Source of the DNA: Mycobacterium parascrofulaceum ATCC BAA-614
GTDB lineage: Bacteria; Actinomycetota; Actinomycetes; Mycobacteriales; Mycobacteriaceae
Assembly: GCF_000164135.1 (NCBI RefSeq)
Contig: NZ_GG770553.1
Span: 1,051,273 to 1,094,327, forward strand
Length of the DNA stretch: 43,055 bases
Reading direction: 5' to 3'
Position numbers and translations under genes: made by a program. Shown one piece after another: positions 33,092 through 40,835 of the stretch. The stretch's first letter is position 1, and every line of letters starts with the position of its first letter. A model generated the notes under the pieces. It worked only from the letters and a program-made list of their open reading frames with translations, was not told where the DNA came from and did not search any database.

Positions 33092-34771
33092 ATGCCTAAT
33101 CTGATCGGCCTGCCCGGGCAGGCGGTTGCCAAGGTCCAGCAGTACCTGGAACGCGGCTCAGCCGAATTGCACTACGTACGCAAGATCTTCGAGGCGGGCG
33201 CCTTCCGGCTGGAGCCGCCACAGAACTACGCCGCGATGGCCAACGACATCTACAAGTGGGGCGAGTTCGGCATGCTGCCCTCGCTCAACGCCAGGCGCCA
33301 CCCCGACCGCGCCGCGTGCATCGACGAGGAGGGCGAATTCACCTTCGCCCAACTCGACGAGGCCGCCCACGCGGTGGCGAACGGGTTGATCGAGATGGGC
33401 GTCAAGGGCGGCGACGGGGTCGCGATCCTGGCGCGCAACACCCGCTGGTTTCTGATCGCCAACTACGGCGCCGCCCGGGTTGGCGCCCGCATCATCCTGC
33501 TCAACAGCGAGTTCTCCGGCCCCCAGATCAAGGAGGTCTCGGAGCGCGAGGGTGCGAAGCTGATCATCTACGACGACGAGTACACCAAGGCGGTCAGCAA
33601 GGCCGAGCCGGAGCTGGGCTTCCTGCGCGCCCTGGGCACCAACCCCGACGCGGACGAGCCGTCCGGCAGCAAGGACGAGACGCTGGCCGACCTGATTGAG
33701 CGCAGCAGCAAAGAACCCGCGCCCAAGGCGAGCAAGCACGCGTCGATCATCATCCTGACCAGCGGCACCACCGGCACCCCCAAGGGGGCGAACCGCAGCA
33801 CCCCGCCCACCCTGGCGCCGGTCGGCGGGATCCTCTCGCACGTGCCGTTCAAGGCCAACGAGGTGACGTCGCTGCCGGCCCCGATGTTCCACGCGCTGGG
33901 GTATTTGCACGGCACCATCGCGATGTTCCTGGGCTCCACCCTGGTGTTGCGGCGCAAATTCAAGCCGCCGCTGGTGCTCGAGGACATCGAGAAGTACAAG
34001 GTCACCGCGATGGTGGTGGTGCCCGTCATGCTGTCGCGCATACTCGACGCGGTCGAGAAGATGGACAAGAAGCCGGACCTGTCCAGCCTGAAGATCGTGT
34101 TCATCTCCGGATCGCAGCTGGGCGCCGAGCTGGCCAGCCGCGCGTTGAAGGATCTCGGCCCGGTCATCTACAACATGTACGGCTCGACGGAGATCGCGTT
34201 CGCCACCATCGCCGGGCCGCACGATCTCGAGAAGAACGCGGCGACGGTCGGGCCCGTGGTCAAGGGCGTCAAGGTCAAGATCCTCGACGACAACGGCAAG
34301 GAGAAGCCGCAGGGCGAGGTCGGCCGGATTTTCGTCGGCAACGCGTTCCCGTTCGAGGGCTACACCGGCGGCGGCCACAAACAGATCATCGATGGCCTGA
34401 TGTCGTCCGGCGACGTCGGTTACTTCGACGAGCACGGCCTGCTCTACGTCAGCGGCCGGGACGACGAGATGATCGTCTCCGGTGGCGAGAACGTGTTCCC
34501 CGCCGAGGTCGAGGACTTGATCAGCGGGCATCCCGAGGTGGTCGAGGCGACCGCGATCGGCGTCGAGGACAAGGAGTGGGGTCACCGGCTGCGGGCCTTC
34601 GTCGTCAAGAAGGACGGTTCCGACGTCGACGAGGACACCATCAAGCACTACGTGCGCGACCACTTGGCCCGCTACAAGGTGCCGCGCGAGGTGGTCTTCC
34701 TCGAGGAGCTGCCGCGCAACCCGACGGGCAAGATCCTCAAGCGCGAGCTGCGCGAGATGGAAGTCGACTAA
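33092..34771 (+). CDS. fadD2: Fatty-acyl-CoA ligase FadD2
   Basis: 559-residue ANL-superfamily enzyme activating fatty acids via an acyl-adenylate to acyl-CoA. The P-loop motif is ILTSGTTGTPKGA; the adenylate-binding motif is NMYGSTEIAF; the hinge region reads GDVGYFDEHGLLYVSGRDDE with SGGENVFPAEVED; the catalytic Lys is in NPTGKILKREL near the C-terminus. Length matches Rv0270 (560). It is divergent from the LigD-like polymerase gene and converges on the 34790-35155 gene with an 18-base gap. In M. tuberculosis fadE6 follows directly; here an island intervenes. Confidence 0.95.
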   Translation: MPNLIGLPGQAVAKVQQYLERGSAELHYVRKIFEAGAFRLEPPQNYAAMANDIYKWGEFGMLPSLNARRHPDRAACIDEEGEFTFAQLDEAAHAVANGLIEMGVKGGDGVAILARNTRWFLIANYGAARVGARIILLNSEFSGPQIKEVSEREGAKLIIYDDEYTKAVSKAEPELGFLRALGTNPDADEPSGSKDETLADLIERSSKEPAPKASKHASIIILTSGTTGTPKGANRSTPPTLAPVGGILSHVPFKANEVTSLPAPMFHALGYLHGTIAMFLGSTLVLRRKFKPPLVLEDIEKYKVTAMVVVPVMLSRILDAVEKMDKKPDLSSLKIVFISGSQLGAELASRALKDLGPVIYNMYGSTEIAFATIAGPHDLEKNAATVGPVVKGVKVKILDDNGKEKPQGEVGRIFVGNAFPFEGYTGGGHKQIIDGLMSSGDVGYFDEHGLLYVSGRDDEMIVSGGENVFPAEVEDLISGHPEVVEATAIGVEDKEWGHRLRAFVVKKDGSDVDEDTIKHYVRDHLARYKVPREVVFLEELPRNPTGKILKRELREMEVD

Positions 34772-34789
34772 CCGCGTCCCGCCCGGGGG

Positions 34790-35155
34790 TCAGCGCCGGT
34801 CTTTGATGGCGCGGGTGATCTGCGCCGTGAGTTTGGGATCGACCAGCAGTTGGTCGATGAGCGCGGTGAGGACCTCCTGCCCGGTCACGCGGGCGACGCC
34901 CAGTCGGTCGGCGGCCTCCCGCTGCCAGATGTCGAGGGCCCGATGGGTGGCCGCCGGGAGGTCGACGGTGCGGCGCGTGCGCTGACCCCGACCCACCTGG
35001 CCGGCCGCCGGCTGGCTGACCGCGCGGTGCGCGCCCTGCTGCCCGAGCCCGGTGAGGCGCTCGGTTGGCGCGGCGTCGCCCGCCGGTGTGGCCGACGGTC
35101 CGTGGCCCCGAAACGTTCCGCCTCCGGGTCCGATGTGGCTGGGGTTGAAGTTCAC
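34790..35155 (-). CDS. Small DNA-binding-like protein, ParB/RHH C-terminal type
   Basis: 121-residue basic protein. The first 60 residues are Gly/Pro/Gln-rich and probably disordered. The C-terminal 60 residues (RRTVDLPAATHRALDIWQRE, then LGVARVTGQEVLTALIDQLL and DPKLTAQITRAI) look like a ribbon-helix-helix-type domain: a beta strand with Thr/Val/Leu, then two helices. Similar segments occur in small ParB-like centromere-binding proteins of actinobacterial plasmids, by my reading. The start is GTG at 35155 with GGAGG 12 bases upstream. AATCAG repeats at 35185-35222 in its promoter could be its operator. No ParA is adjacent. It belongs to an island not found between fadD2 and fadE6 in M. tuberculosis. 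Confidence 0.7.
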   Translation of the reverse strand: MNFNPSHIGPGGGTFRGHGPSATPAGDAAPTERLTGLGQQGAHRAVSQPAAGQVGRGQRTRRTVDLPAATHRALDIWQREAADRLGVARVTGQEVLTALIDQLLVDPKLTAQITRAIKDRR

Positions 35156-35184
35156 TGTGGCGGTCGTCCTCCGGATGAGTGGCC

Positions 35185-35222
35185 AATCAGTAAATCAGCG
35201 CTCGAATGTGTCGATACTGATT
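35185..35222. promoter_or_regulatory. AATCAG repeats upstream of the 34790 gene
   Basis: AATCAGTA (35185-35192) and TACTGATT (35215-35222) form a perfect 8+8 inverted repeat with a 22-base spacer. A third AATCAG lies at 35193-35198, eight bases after the first in the same direction. The array ends 30 bases upstream of the GTG of the small DNA-binding-like protein, an autoregulatory position. Confidence 0.5.
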
Positions 35223-35340
35223 CTTCCACCGACGGGGGCGTAAGTCGCGTCACCGGGCCGCGGAGCTCGGCCGGCGCGGCGCGGCGCGGCGCACCGGCGG
35301 CCCGCCGGCCCGAAGGGCGCTCCAGCTGCGGCTATCGCTA

Positions 35341-35660
35341 GCAAACAGATGTCGATAGCTATCCCCGGCGTCAATTGCGGCAGTCGTTTTCCCTGAGGGC
35401 GGTGGCGGTGCCGCCTCGAAGATGCGCAATTCAGTTTCTGCGCGATCGCGGAAATGCGGAACTGTGCATGTCAGTATATGTCCTTTGAACTGCGTATACG
35501 TCCGCTCAGTATTTGTTGATCTCCGGATATGCGAAGGTCATGAAATCCGCTGAATGCAGGCGTAGCGAATAAATCCAACGGCATTGTTACTTAATTCACA
35601 GCCGATTTTTGGCGCGCAAATGTTGTTTGCCGGGGAATTTCTGGCTAGCGTTTTGTTTGT
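35341..35660. other. AT-rich noncoding stretch with a 20-bp spaced direct repeat
   Basis: By hand count 35461-35640 is about 44% GC (80 of 180 bases), against roughly 65-70% in flanking genes. No gene is visible. GTATATGTCC (35475-35484) and GTATACGTCC (35495-35504) are a one-mismatch direct repeat exactly 20 bases apart, and CAGTAT recurs at 35473 and 35508. The stretch lies between two divergent accessory genes and may be a control region or a mark of foreign DNA. Confidence 0.5.
35623..35651 (+). promoter_or_regulatory. Putative sigma-70-type promoter of the 35712 gene
   Basis: TTGTTT (35623-35628), a 17-base spacer and TAGCGT (35646-35651) fit a housekeeping promoter, giving a 5' leader of about 53 bases before the ATG at 35712. 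Confidence 0.4.
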
Positions 35661-35711
35661 CGGCGTCAAGTCCCGCACCCAGTCCCGCCCCGGTCCCGGA
35701 AGGAGCTCGCG

Positions 35712-36017
35712 ATGAGGATCTCTGCACGATCGTTGCGCGGCGCGGCCACGGGCTTGGTCGGCGGTTCGGCAGTGGCCGCGGCGGTGCTGTTCGGCGGCGG
35801 CCCCGCCGCCCAGGCGGCCCCCGCACCGGGACCCGACACGAACTTCACCACCGCCGGCCCGCACGGTGCGCCAGGGGGATCCGGCATCCTTCCCGACCGT
35901 CCAGGAGGGGGTCATGGATGGGGCGGCGGCCACGGCGGGAACGGGGGGCACCGTGGCCAGGGTTGGGTTAACCGAGGGTTGTCGGCCCCCGGCCACTGGT
36001 GGAACTGGTGGTGGTGA
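35712..36017 (+). CDS. Small secreted Gly/His/Trp-rich protein
   Basis: 101-residue protein with a clear Sec signal peptide: MRISARSLRGAATGLVGGSA, a hydrophobic stretch and a likely cleavage after AAQAA near residue 36. The mature part is a low-complexity peptide of Gly, His and Pro (GGGHGWGGGHGGNGGHRGQG) that ends with an unusual Trp cluster, HWWNWWW. GGAAGGAG lies seven bases before the ATG, so translation should be good. No family is recognised. The His/Gly repeats suggest possible metal binding, and the Trp tail possible membrane or wall association; both are speculation. It lies in the accessory island between fadD2 and fadE6. Confidence 0.75.
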   Translation: MRISARSLRGAATGLVGGSAVAAAVLFGGGPAAQAAPAPGPDTNFTTAGPHGAPGGSGILPDRPGGGHGWGGGHGGNGGHRGQGWVNRGLSAPGHWWNWWW

Positions 36018-36096
36018 ACCAACCTCCCCGTGGTAACCGGCCAGTCTCGACGTGCCGATCCACAGAGGCCGACCGGCCCACGGGATGGGGGGGAAA

Positions 36097-36146
36097 CCAT
36101 GCCGGCCTGACCACCCCTCAGGTCGGCATGGCCCCTCTCCGGGGCC
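36097..36146. terminator. Two hairpins between the 35712 gene and fadE6
   Basis: CCATGCCGGCCTGA (36097-36110) pairs with TCAGGTCGGCATGG (36118-36131) with one mismatch and a 7-base loop. Directly after it GGCCCC-TCTCC-GGGGCC forms a second stem (36130-36146). No T-tract follows, but the placement between convergent genes fits a bidirectional terminator of the T-less type. Confidence 0.6.
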
Positions 36147-36162
36147 GAATCACAAGCGGCGG

Positions 36163-38364
36163 TTAGGGATCGCGGGGGAGGCCGAGCAACCGCTCGGCGA
36201 TGATGTTCAGCTGCACCTCGGAGGTGCCGCCATAGATCGTGGTGGCCCGGCTCGCCAGCAGGTATTCGCCCCACTTGCCGGGTAGCTCACCCGTGTCGCC
36301 GACGGCGGCGTCGGTGCCGAACGACGAGACCGCGAACTCGGCGTACCCCTGGCCGGTGCGCATGGAGAGCAGCTTGGAGATGGCCGCCGACGGCATGGCA
36401 TCCCCGCCGGCGAGCGTCAACAGCGTCGAACGCAGATTCAGCACCTTGGCGGCATGGCCCTCCGCGATCAGTTGACCGGCGCGGTGCTGCGCGACCGGGT
36501 CGAACTGCCCGTCGCGAACGAACTCGACGAACTGGCCGAGCGTGGCCAGGAAGTTCGCCTCGCTGCTCCCGATCGAAACGCGTTCCGCCGTAAGGGTGTT
36601 GCGGCTGACCTCCCAGCCCCGGTTCACCTCGCCGAGCACGCAGTCGTCGGGCACGAACACGTCGTCGATGTAGACGGTGTTGAACATCGCGTTCCCGGTG
36701 AGCTCGCGCAGCGGCTTCACCTCGACGCCTTCGCTGCGCATGTCGAGGAGGAAGTAGGTGATGCCGTTGTGCTTCGGGGCGGACGGGTCGGTCCTGGCCA
36801 GCAGCGCGCCCCAGTGGGAGAGCTGCGCCGCCGTGGTCCAGATCTTCTGGCCGGTGATGCGCCAGCCGCCGTCCGTTCGGGTCGCCTTGGTGCTCAGCCC
36901 GGCCAGGTCGGATCCGGCGCCCGGCTCGGAGAACAGCTGACACCAGATCATGTCGCCGCGGAAGGTCGGCGGCAGGAACCGCTGCTTTTGCTCCTCGGTC
37001 CCGAAGGCGACGATGGACGGGATGATCCACGTCGCGATGCCCATCTGCGGGCGCTTGACGCGGCCGGCGGTGAACTCCTGCGCGATGATGATCTGCTCGA
37101 TTGGACCGGAGGCGCGGCCCCACGGTTTCGGCAGGTACGGCAGCGTCCATCCGCCCTCGGCGATGGCGACCCTGCGCTGGTCGCGATCCATCGCCTTGAG
37201 CGCGGCGACTTCGGCACGGATCTCGTCCCGCAGCTTCTCGGTGTCGGGGTCGAGGTCGATGTCGACCGCCCGCAGGCCGGTGCTGGTGGCGGTGTGCACC
37301 ACCTTCTGCGGGTATTCCGAAGCGCGGCCGAAGGAGGCGGCCAGCATCAGCGCGCGGCGGTAGTAGACGTTCGTGTCGTGCTCCCACGTGAAGCCGATCC
37401 CGCCGTGCACCTGGATGCAATCCTGCGCGCACCGCTGGGCGGCCGCGGGCGCCAGCGTCGCCGCGACGGCGGCGGCGAATTCGACGTTGGAACCCGTGAT
37501 GTCCCAATCGTTTTCGCGCGCCTCGTCGATGGCGCGGGCGGCGTCCCACACCGCCGCGGTGGCCCGCTCGGTGTCGGCGATCATCTCCGCGCACTTGTGC
37601 TTGATGGCCTGGAACTGCCCGATCGGCCGGCCGAACTGCTCGCGGATCTTGGCGTACTGCGACGCCGTGTCGGTCGCCCAGCGGGCCACCCCGATCGCCT
37701 CGGCGGACAGCAGCGTCGTCATCAGCGCGTGCGCGGTGGCCATGCTCAGGTTGCACAGCGCGGCGTCGGCGCCGACCTCTACGGCGTTGGCCCGCACGTG
37801 GGCGACCGGGCGCAGCGGGTCGATGCTTCGCACGGGCTCGATCTCGAGCTCCTCGGCGCGCACCACCACCCACTCCTCGCCGCTGTCGATGGCGACCGGC
37901 AGCACCAGCAGGGAGGCCTGCGCCGCCGCGGGAACCGCGCGGACCTCGCCCCGGAGCACCAGCGCGTCACCCTGGCGGGTAGCCGTGAGGCCGCAGCAGT
38001 CCATGGCGTAGGCGGCGATGGCGGCGCCGGACGCCAGCTCGGAGAGCACCTTGGCGTGCGGATCGTCGGCGGAGATCAGCGCGCTGGCGATCGCCGACGG
38101 GACGAAGGGCCCGGGCACCGCGCCGTAGCCGAACTCGGCCAGCGCGACGGCCAACTCGAGGATGCCGAAGCCCTGCCCGCCCACGGACTCGGCCAGATGC
38201 AGGCCCTGCAGGCCTTGTTCGGCCGCCACCTGCCAGTACGGCGGGGGGTTGACGATCGGCGTTTCCATCGCCGCGTGCAACGCCTCGGACGGCGCGACGC
38301 GCGCCACCAGGGAGCGGACCGAATCGGCCAGGTCTCGATGCTCAGGAGTGATAGCGATCGGCAT
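36163..38364 (-). CDS. fadE6: Fused double acyl-CoA dehydrogenase FadE6
   Basis: 733-residue protein made of two acyl-CoA dehydrogenase-like halves. The first (about residues 1-370) begins MPIAITPEHRDLADSVRSLV and includes QFGRPIGQFQAIKHKCAEM and IQVHGGIGFTWEHD. The second (about 380-733) includes FSEPGAGSDLAGLSTKATRT, WRITGQKIWTTAAQ and the C-terminal ATTIYGGTSEVQLNIIAERL. The two halves resemble the alpha and beta partners of heteromeric steroid-type dehydrogenases joined in one chain, which is inference. The start is ATG at 38364; the frame remains open to 38424 but the extension runs through the promoter repeat. Length is close to Rv0271c (731). Confidence 0.93.
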   Translation of the reverse strand: MPIAITPEHRDLADSVRSLVARVAPSEALHAAMETPIVNPPPYWQVAAEQGLQGLHLAESVGGQGFGILELAVALAEFGYGAVPGPFVPSAIASALISADDPHAKVLSELASGAAIAAYAMDCCGLTATRQGDALVLRGEVRAVPAAAQASLLVLPVAIDSGEEWVVVRAEELEIEPVRSIDPLRPVAHVRANAVEVGADAALCNLSMATAHALMTTLLSAEAIGVARWATDTASQYAKIREQFGRPIGQFQAIKHKCAEMIADTERATAAVWDAARAIDEARENDWDITGSNVEFAAAVAATLAPAAAQRCAQDCIQVHGGIGFTWEHDTNVYYRRALMLAASFGRASEYPQKVVHTATSTGLRAVDIDLDPDTEKLRDEIRAEVAALKAMDRDQRRVAIAEGGWTLPYLPKPWGRASGPIEQIIIAQEFTAGRVKRPQMGIATWIIPSIVAFGTEEQKQRFLPPTFRGDMIWCQLFSEPGAGSDLAGLSTKATRTDGGWRITGQKIWTTAAQLSHWGALLARTDPSAPKHNGITYFLLDMRSEGVEVKPLRELTGNAMFNTVYIDDVFVPDDCVLGEVNRGWEVSRNTLTAERVSIGSSEANFLATLGQFVEFVRDGQFDPVAQHRAGQLIAEGHAAKVLNLRSTLLTLAGGDAMPSAAISKLLSMRTGQGYAEFAVSSFGTDAAVGDTGELPGKWGEYLLASRATTIYGGTSEVQLNIIAERLLGLPRDP

Positions 38365-38421
38365 TGGTCGCCTTCCCATGATGTGGGGTTTTCCGTCTCG
38401 GCCGGGCACCTCCCAAACTAA

Positions 38422-38435
38422 CAACCGGTCGGTTG
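38422..38435. promoter_or_regulatory. TetR-type inverted repeat upstream of fadE6
   Basis: CAACCG-GT-CGGTTG is a perfect 6+6 inverted repeat 57 bases upstream of the fadE6 ATG and 25 bases past the end of the hydrolase gene at 38460. It is related to, but spaced differently from, the CCAACCGGTTGG palindrome before fadE5. Confidence 0.5.
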
Positions 38436-38459
38436 GTTGACCACAGGGGTCGCGGCGGC

Positions 38460-39593
38460 TCAGCGAAACCGCTTACCGACCCACTTGGCGATGAGGTCGG
38501 CCTGCTCGCTGCGAGCGCCCGGGGTGGTGAAGTAGTGGTCGGTGTCGATCGACGCCTGGGTCTTGTCGGGACTGGCGAGCGCGGCGAAGATCCGCTGTGC
38601 GTCGGAGGGAAAGACCCCGGTATCGGCCTCGGCGTTGATCACCAGGGCGGGACAGGTGATCCGGGCCAGGTGGGGGTCGGCCCTGGTCTGCGCCACCCGC
38701 AGGCTCCACATGCCCAGCCAGCTGCGCAGGGTGCAGGCGGCGGCAATGCCGTGCGCGGACCGGTTCGCCTTGGCCGGGACGCCGGCGTAGCACATGTTGG
38801 GTTGCCGCCGCGTCGGCTCGATGCCGGCGTCGACCATGCGCGGATCCGCCCAGGTGCGCATGACGCTGAACGGGCGGTCGGAAAATCCCGCCGCGCGAAC
38901 GCGTTTGAGTTCCGTCTCGGCCCAGTCGGTGATCGCGTGGTTGCGCGCGGCCTGCGCGCGCCGGTAGCGGGCGAGGAACTCCGGCGAATACGGCGGCCCG
39001 TTGCGCCCGTTGAACAGGTCCAGGTCGGCAGCGGTGGCGACGGGGTCGTTTTCGTCGACGACGGCGGCATCCATCCAGGCCGTCAACACGTCGGGTCGCC
39101 CGGGATGGGCGGCGGTGGCCACATAGCCGTCGGCGGCGGGCAACTCGGTCACCCCGGTCGCCGGGCGCATCCCGTCCAGCGGGGTCACGTTCGGCTCCAC
39201 GGCCTGCGACTGATATGCGGCCATCAACGAGCCGCCCCCTGAGTTACCCAGCAGCACAACGGTTTCCACCCCCTGCACCTCGCGCAGCCAACGCACCCCG
39301 ACGCCGATGTCGACCAGCGCGTGGTCCAACAGGAAGCTGCTCTCGAAGCCCCGATAGCGGGTGTTCCAGCCGAGGAAGCCGACACCGCGGGTGGCCATGT
39401 AGTCGGCGAGGTAGTGCTCCGAGAAGTCGATCTGGTAGTGCGTGGCGATCATCGCCACCTTGGGTTTGCGCCCCACCCCCCGGTGGTACAGCCCCTGGCA
39501 GGGGTGCCCGCCCGCACCCGCGCGCCCCGCGGTCGGCGACGACAGCCCGACGAACTCGCGGATCACGCCCGCGGCACCGGTGTGAAGAGTCAA
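38460..39593 (-). CDS. Alpha/beta-hydrolase fold protein (Rv0272c type)
   Basis: 377-residue protein with the nucleophile elbow VVLLGNSGGGSLMAAYQSQA (G-N-S-G-G, Ser as nucleophile), an acidic residue in VINAEADTGVFPSDAQRIFA and His in DTDHYFTTPG as the likely triad. Substrate is unknown. I chose TTG at 39593 as the start: it follows AGGG by eight bases and gives exactly 377 residues, the length of Rv0272c. The frame is open to 39791, but that part lies over the divergent VOC gene. It follows fadE6 in reverse order on the same strand (95 bases apart) and is probably cotranscribed. Confidence 0.85.
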   Translation of the reverse strand: MTLHTGAAGVIREFVGLSSPTAGRAGAGGHPCQGLYHRGVGRKPKVAMIATHYQIDFSEHYLADYMATRGVGFLGWNTRYRGFESSFLLDHALVDIGVGVRWLREVQGVETVVLLGNSGGGSLMAAYQSQAVEPNVTPLDGMRPATGVTELPAADGYVATAAHPGRPDVLTAWMDAAVVDENDPVATAADLDLFNGRNGPPYSPEFLARYRRAQAARNHAITDWAETELKRVRAAGFSDRPFSVMRTWADPRMVDAGIEPTRRQPNMCYAGVPAKANRSAHGIAAACTLRSWLGMWSLRVAQTRADPHLARITCPALVINAEADTGVFPSDAQRIFAALASPDKTQASIDTDHYFTTPGARSEQADLIAKWVGKRFR

Positions 39594-39641
39594 TGTTGCG
39601 GCCCTGTTGGCGACGGACTTCTCGAAAGAAAACTCGAAGCT

Positions 39642-39664
39642 GATGTTAGATTCAGAATCACATC
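39642..39664. promoter_or_regulatory. Inverted repeat between the hydrolase and VOC genes
   Basis: GATTC-A-GAATC (39649-39659) is a perfect 5+5 repeat inside a longer imperfect dyad GATGT...ACATC (39642-39664). It lies 42 bases upstream of the VOC gene and 49 bases upstream of the hydrolase gene. In M. tuberculosis a TetR gene (Rv0273c) lies in this gap; here only the operator-like dyad is present. Confidence 0.5.
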
Positions 39665-39705
39665 TTGGCCAGGACCCCAAACCGGGGGCCGAGGGGAGCC
39701 GCGCG

Positions 39706-40290
39706 ATGATCAAGCCGCACAACACCAATACCGAATTCGAACTCGGCGGGATCAACCACGTCGCGCTGGTCTGCTCGGACATGGCCCGCACCGTCGACTT
39801 CTACACCAACATCCTGGGCATGCCGCTGATCAAGTCCCTCGATCTGCCCGGGGGCGCGGGCCAGCACTTCTTTTTCGACGCCGGCAACGGAGACTGCGTC
39901 GCGTTCTTCTGGTTCGCCGAGGCCGCCGACCGGGTGCCGGGCATCTCCTCGCCGGGTGCGATCCCCGGAATCGGCGACATCACCAGCGCGGTGAGCACCA
40001 TGAACCACCTGGCCTTCCACGTCCCGGCCGAGAAGTTCGACGCCTATCGCCAGCGGCTCAAGGACAAAGGGGTGCGCGTCGGGCCCGTGCTCAACCACGA
40101 CGAAAGTCCGATGCAGGTGTCCGCGACGGTGCACCCCGGGGTGTACGTGCGGTCGTTCTACTTCCAGGACCCCGACGGCATCACGCTGGAATTCGCTTGC
40201 TGGGTCAAAGAATTCGATGCCACCGATGCGCAGGCCGTGCCCAAGACGGCGGCGGACCGCCGACCCCCGGTGGTCGCCGCTCGCCGATGA
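39706..40290 (+). CDS. VOC-superfamily (glyoxalase/extradiol dioxygenase fold) protein (Rv0274 type)
   Basis: 194-residue metal-dependent VOC protein. Two babab modules are visible: GGINHVALVCSDMARTVDFY with the first metal His, MNHLAFHVPAEKFDAYRQRL with the second, and FYFQDPDGITLEFACWVKEF with the metal-binding Glu. Such proteins include glyoxalases, epimerases and ring-cleaving dioxygenases; the reaction cannot be assigned. The ATG at 39706 follows GGGGAG; an upstream extension to 39607 overlaps the promoter dyad. Length matches Rv0274 (193). The next gene overlaps its stop by four bases. Confidence 0.87.
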   Translation: MIKPHNTNTEFELGGINHVALVCSDMARTVDFYTNILGMPLIKSLDLPGGAGQHFFFDAGNGDCVAFFWFAEAADRVPGISSPGAIPGIGDITSAVSTMNHLAFHVPAEKFDAYRQRLKDKGVRVGPVLNHDESPMQVSATVHPGVYVRSFYFQDPDGITLEFACWVKEFDATDAQAVPKTAADRRPPVVAARR

Positions 40291-40835
40291 CCGACGGCAT
40301 CCTGTCCGACGCGCAGATCGCGGCGCTCTCCCCCGAGCAGCGACGGCAGCTCATTTCCCGGCTGGAGCAGCCCGTGAGCGACCTGATCGACCCGGCGCTG
40401 CTGGCCCGGGTTCGGCGCATCCGGTTGAGCCTGATGGTGGGCGGCTCGATGGCGATGGTCCCCTGGCTGGGGTACCTGTCGGTGACGCTGCCGGAGAACT
40501 ATGTCGCGCACAACTGGCCCGTGACGTGGGTGGGCTTCGACCTTCTCCTGGTCGGATTCATGCTCGCGACGGCGACGCTCGGGTACCTGCGCCGCCAGCT
40601 GTTGGTGCCCGCCGCCTTCACCACCGGGGTGTTGCTGATCTGCGACGCCTGGTTCGACCTGATGACGGCCGGGCCCAAGGACGTCTGGCTTTCGGTCACC
40701 ACCGCGCTGCTGATCGAGCTGCCGCTGGCGGCGTTCCTGATCTTCAGCGCGCAGCGCCTGATGCGGCTCACGATGATGCGGCTGTGGCTGCTCGACCCCG
40801 CCATGCCGTTGTGGCGACTTCCCCTGTTCCCCTGA
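40287..40835 (+). CDS. Four-helix integral membrane protein of unknown function
   Basis: 182-residue protein beginning MTDGILSDAQIAALSPEQRR, a soluble helical N-terminus of about 45 residues. Four hydrophobic segments follow (about residues 50-70, 77-97, 108-128 and 137-157): SLMVGGSMAMVPWLGYLSVT, TWVGFDLLLVGFMLATATLG, VPAAFTTGVLLICDAWFDLM and VTTALLIELPLAAFLIFSAQ. The ATG overlaps the VOC gene's stop (ATGA), so the two are translationally coupled. I do not recognise the family. Coupling to the VOC protein suggests that they act together. Confidence 0.85.
   Translation: MTDGILSDAQIAALSPEQRRQLISRLEQPVSDLIDPALLARVRRIRLSLMVGGSMAMVPWLGYLSVTLPENYVAHNWPVTWVGFDLLLVGFMLATATLGYLRRQLLVPAAFTTGVLLICDAWFDLMTAGPKDVWLSVTTALLIELPLAAFLIFSAQRLMRLTMMRLWLLDPAMPLWRLPLFP

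Noticed and set aside
39321..40835. A 504-codon plus-strand frame ending in the membrane protein
   Set aside because: Only the part after 40287 looks like protein; the upstream part is a shadow of the hydrolase and VOC genes.
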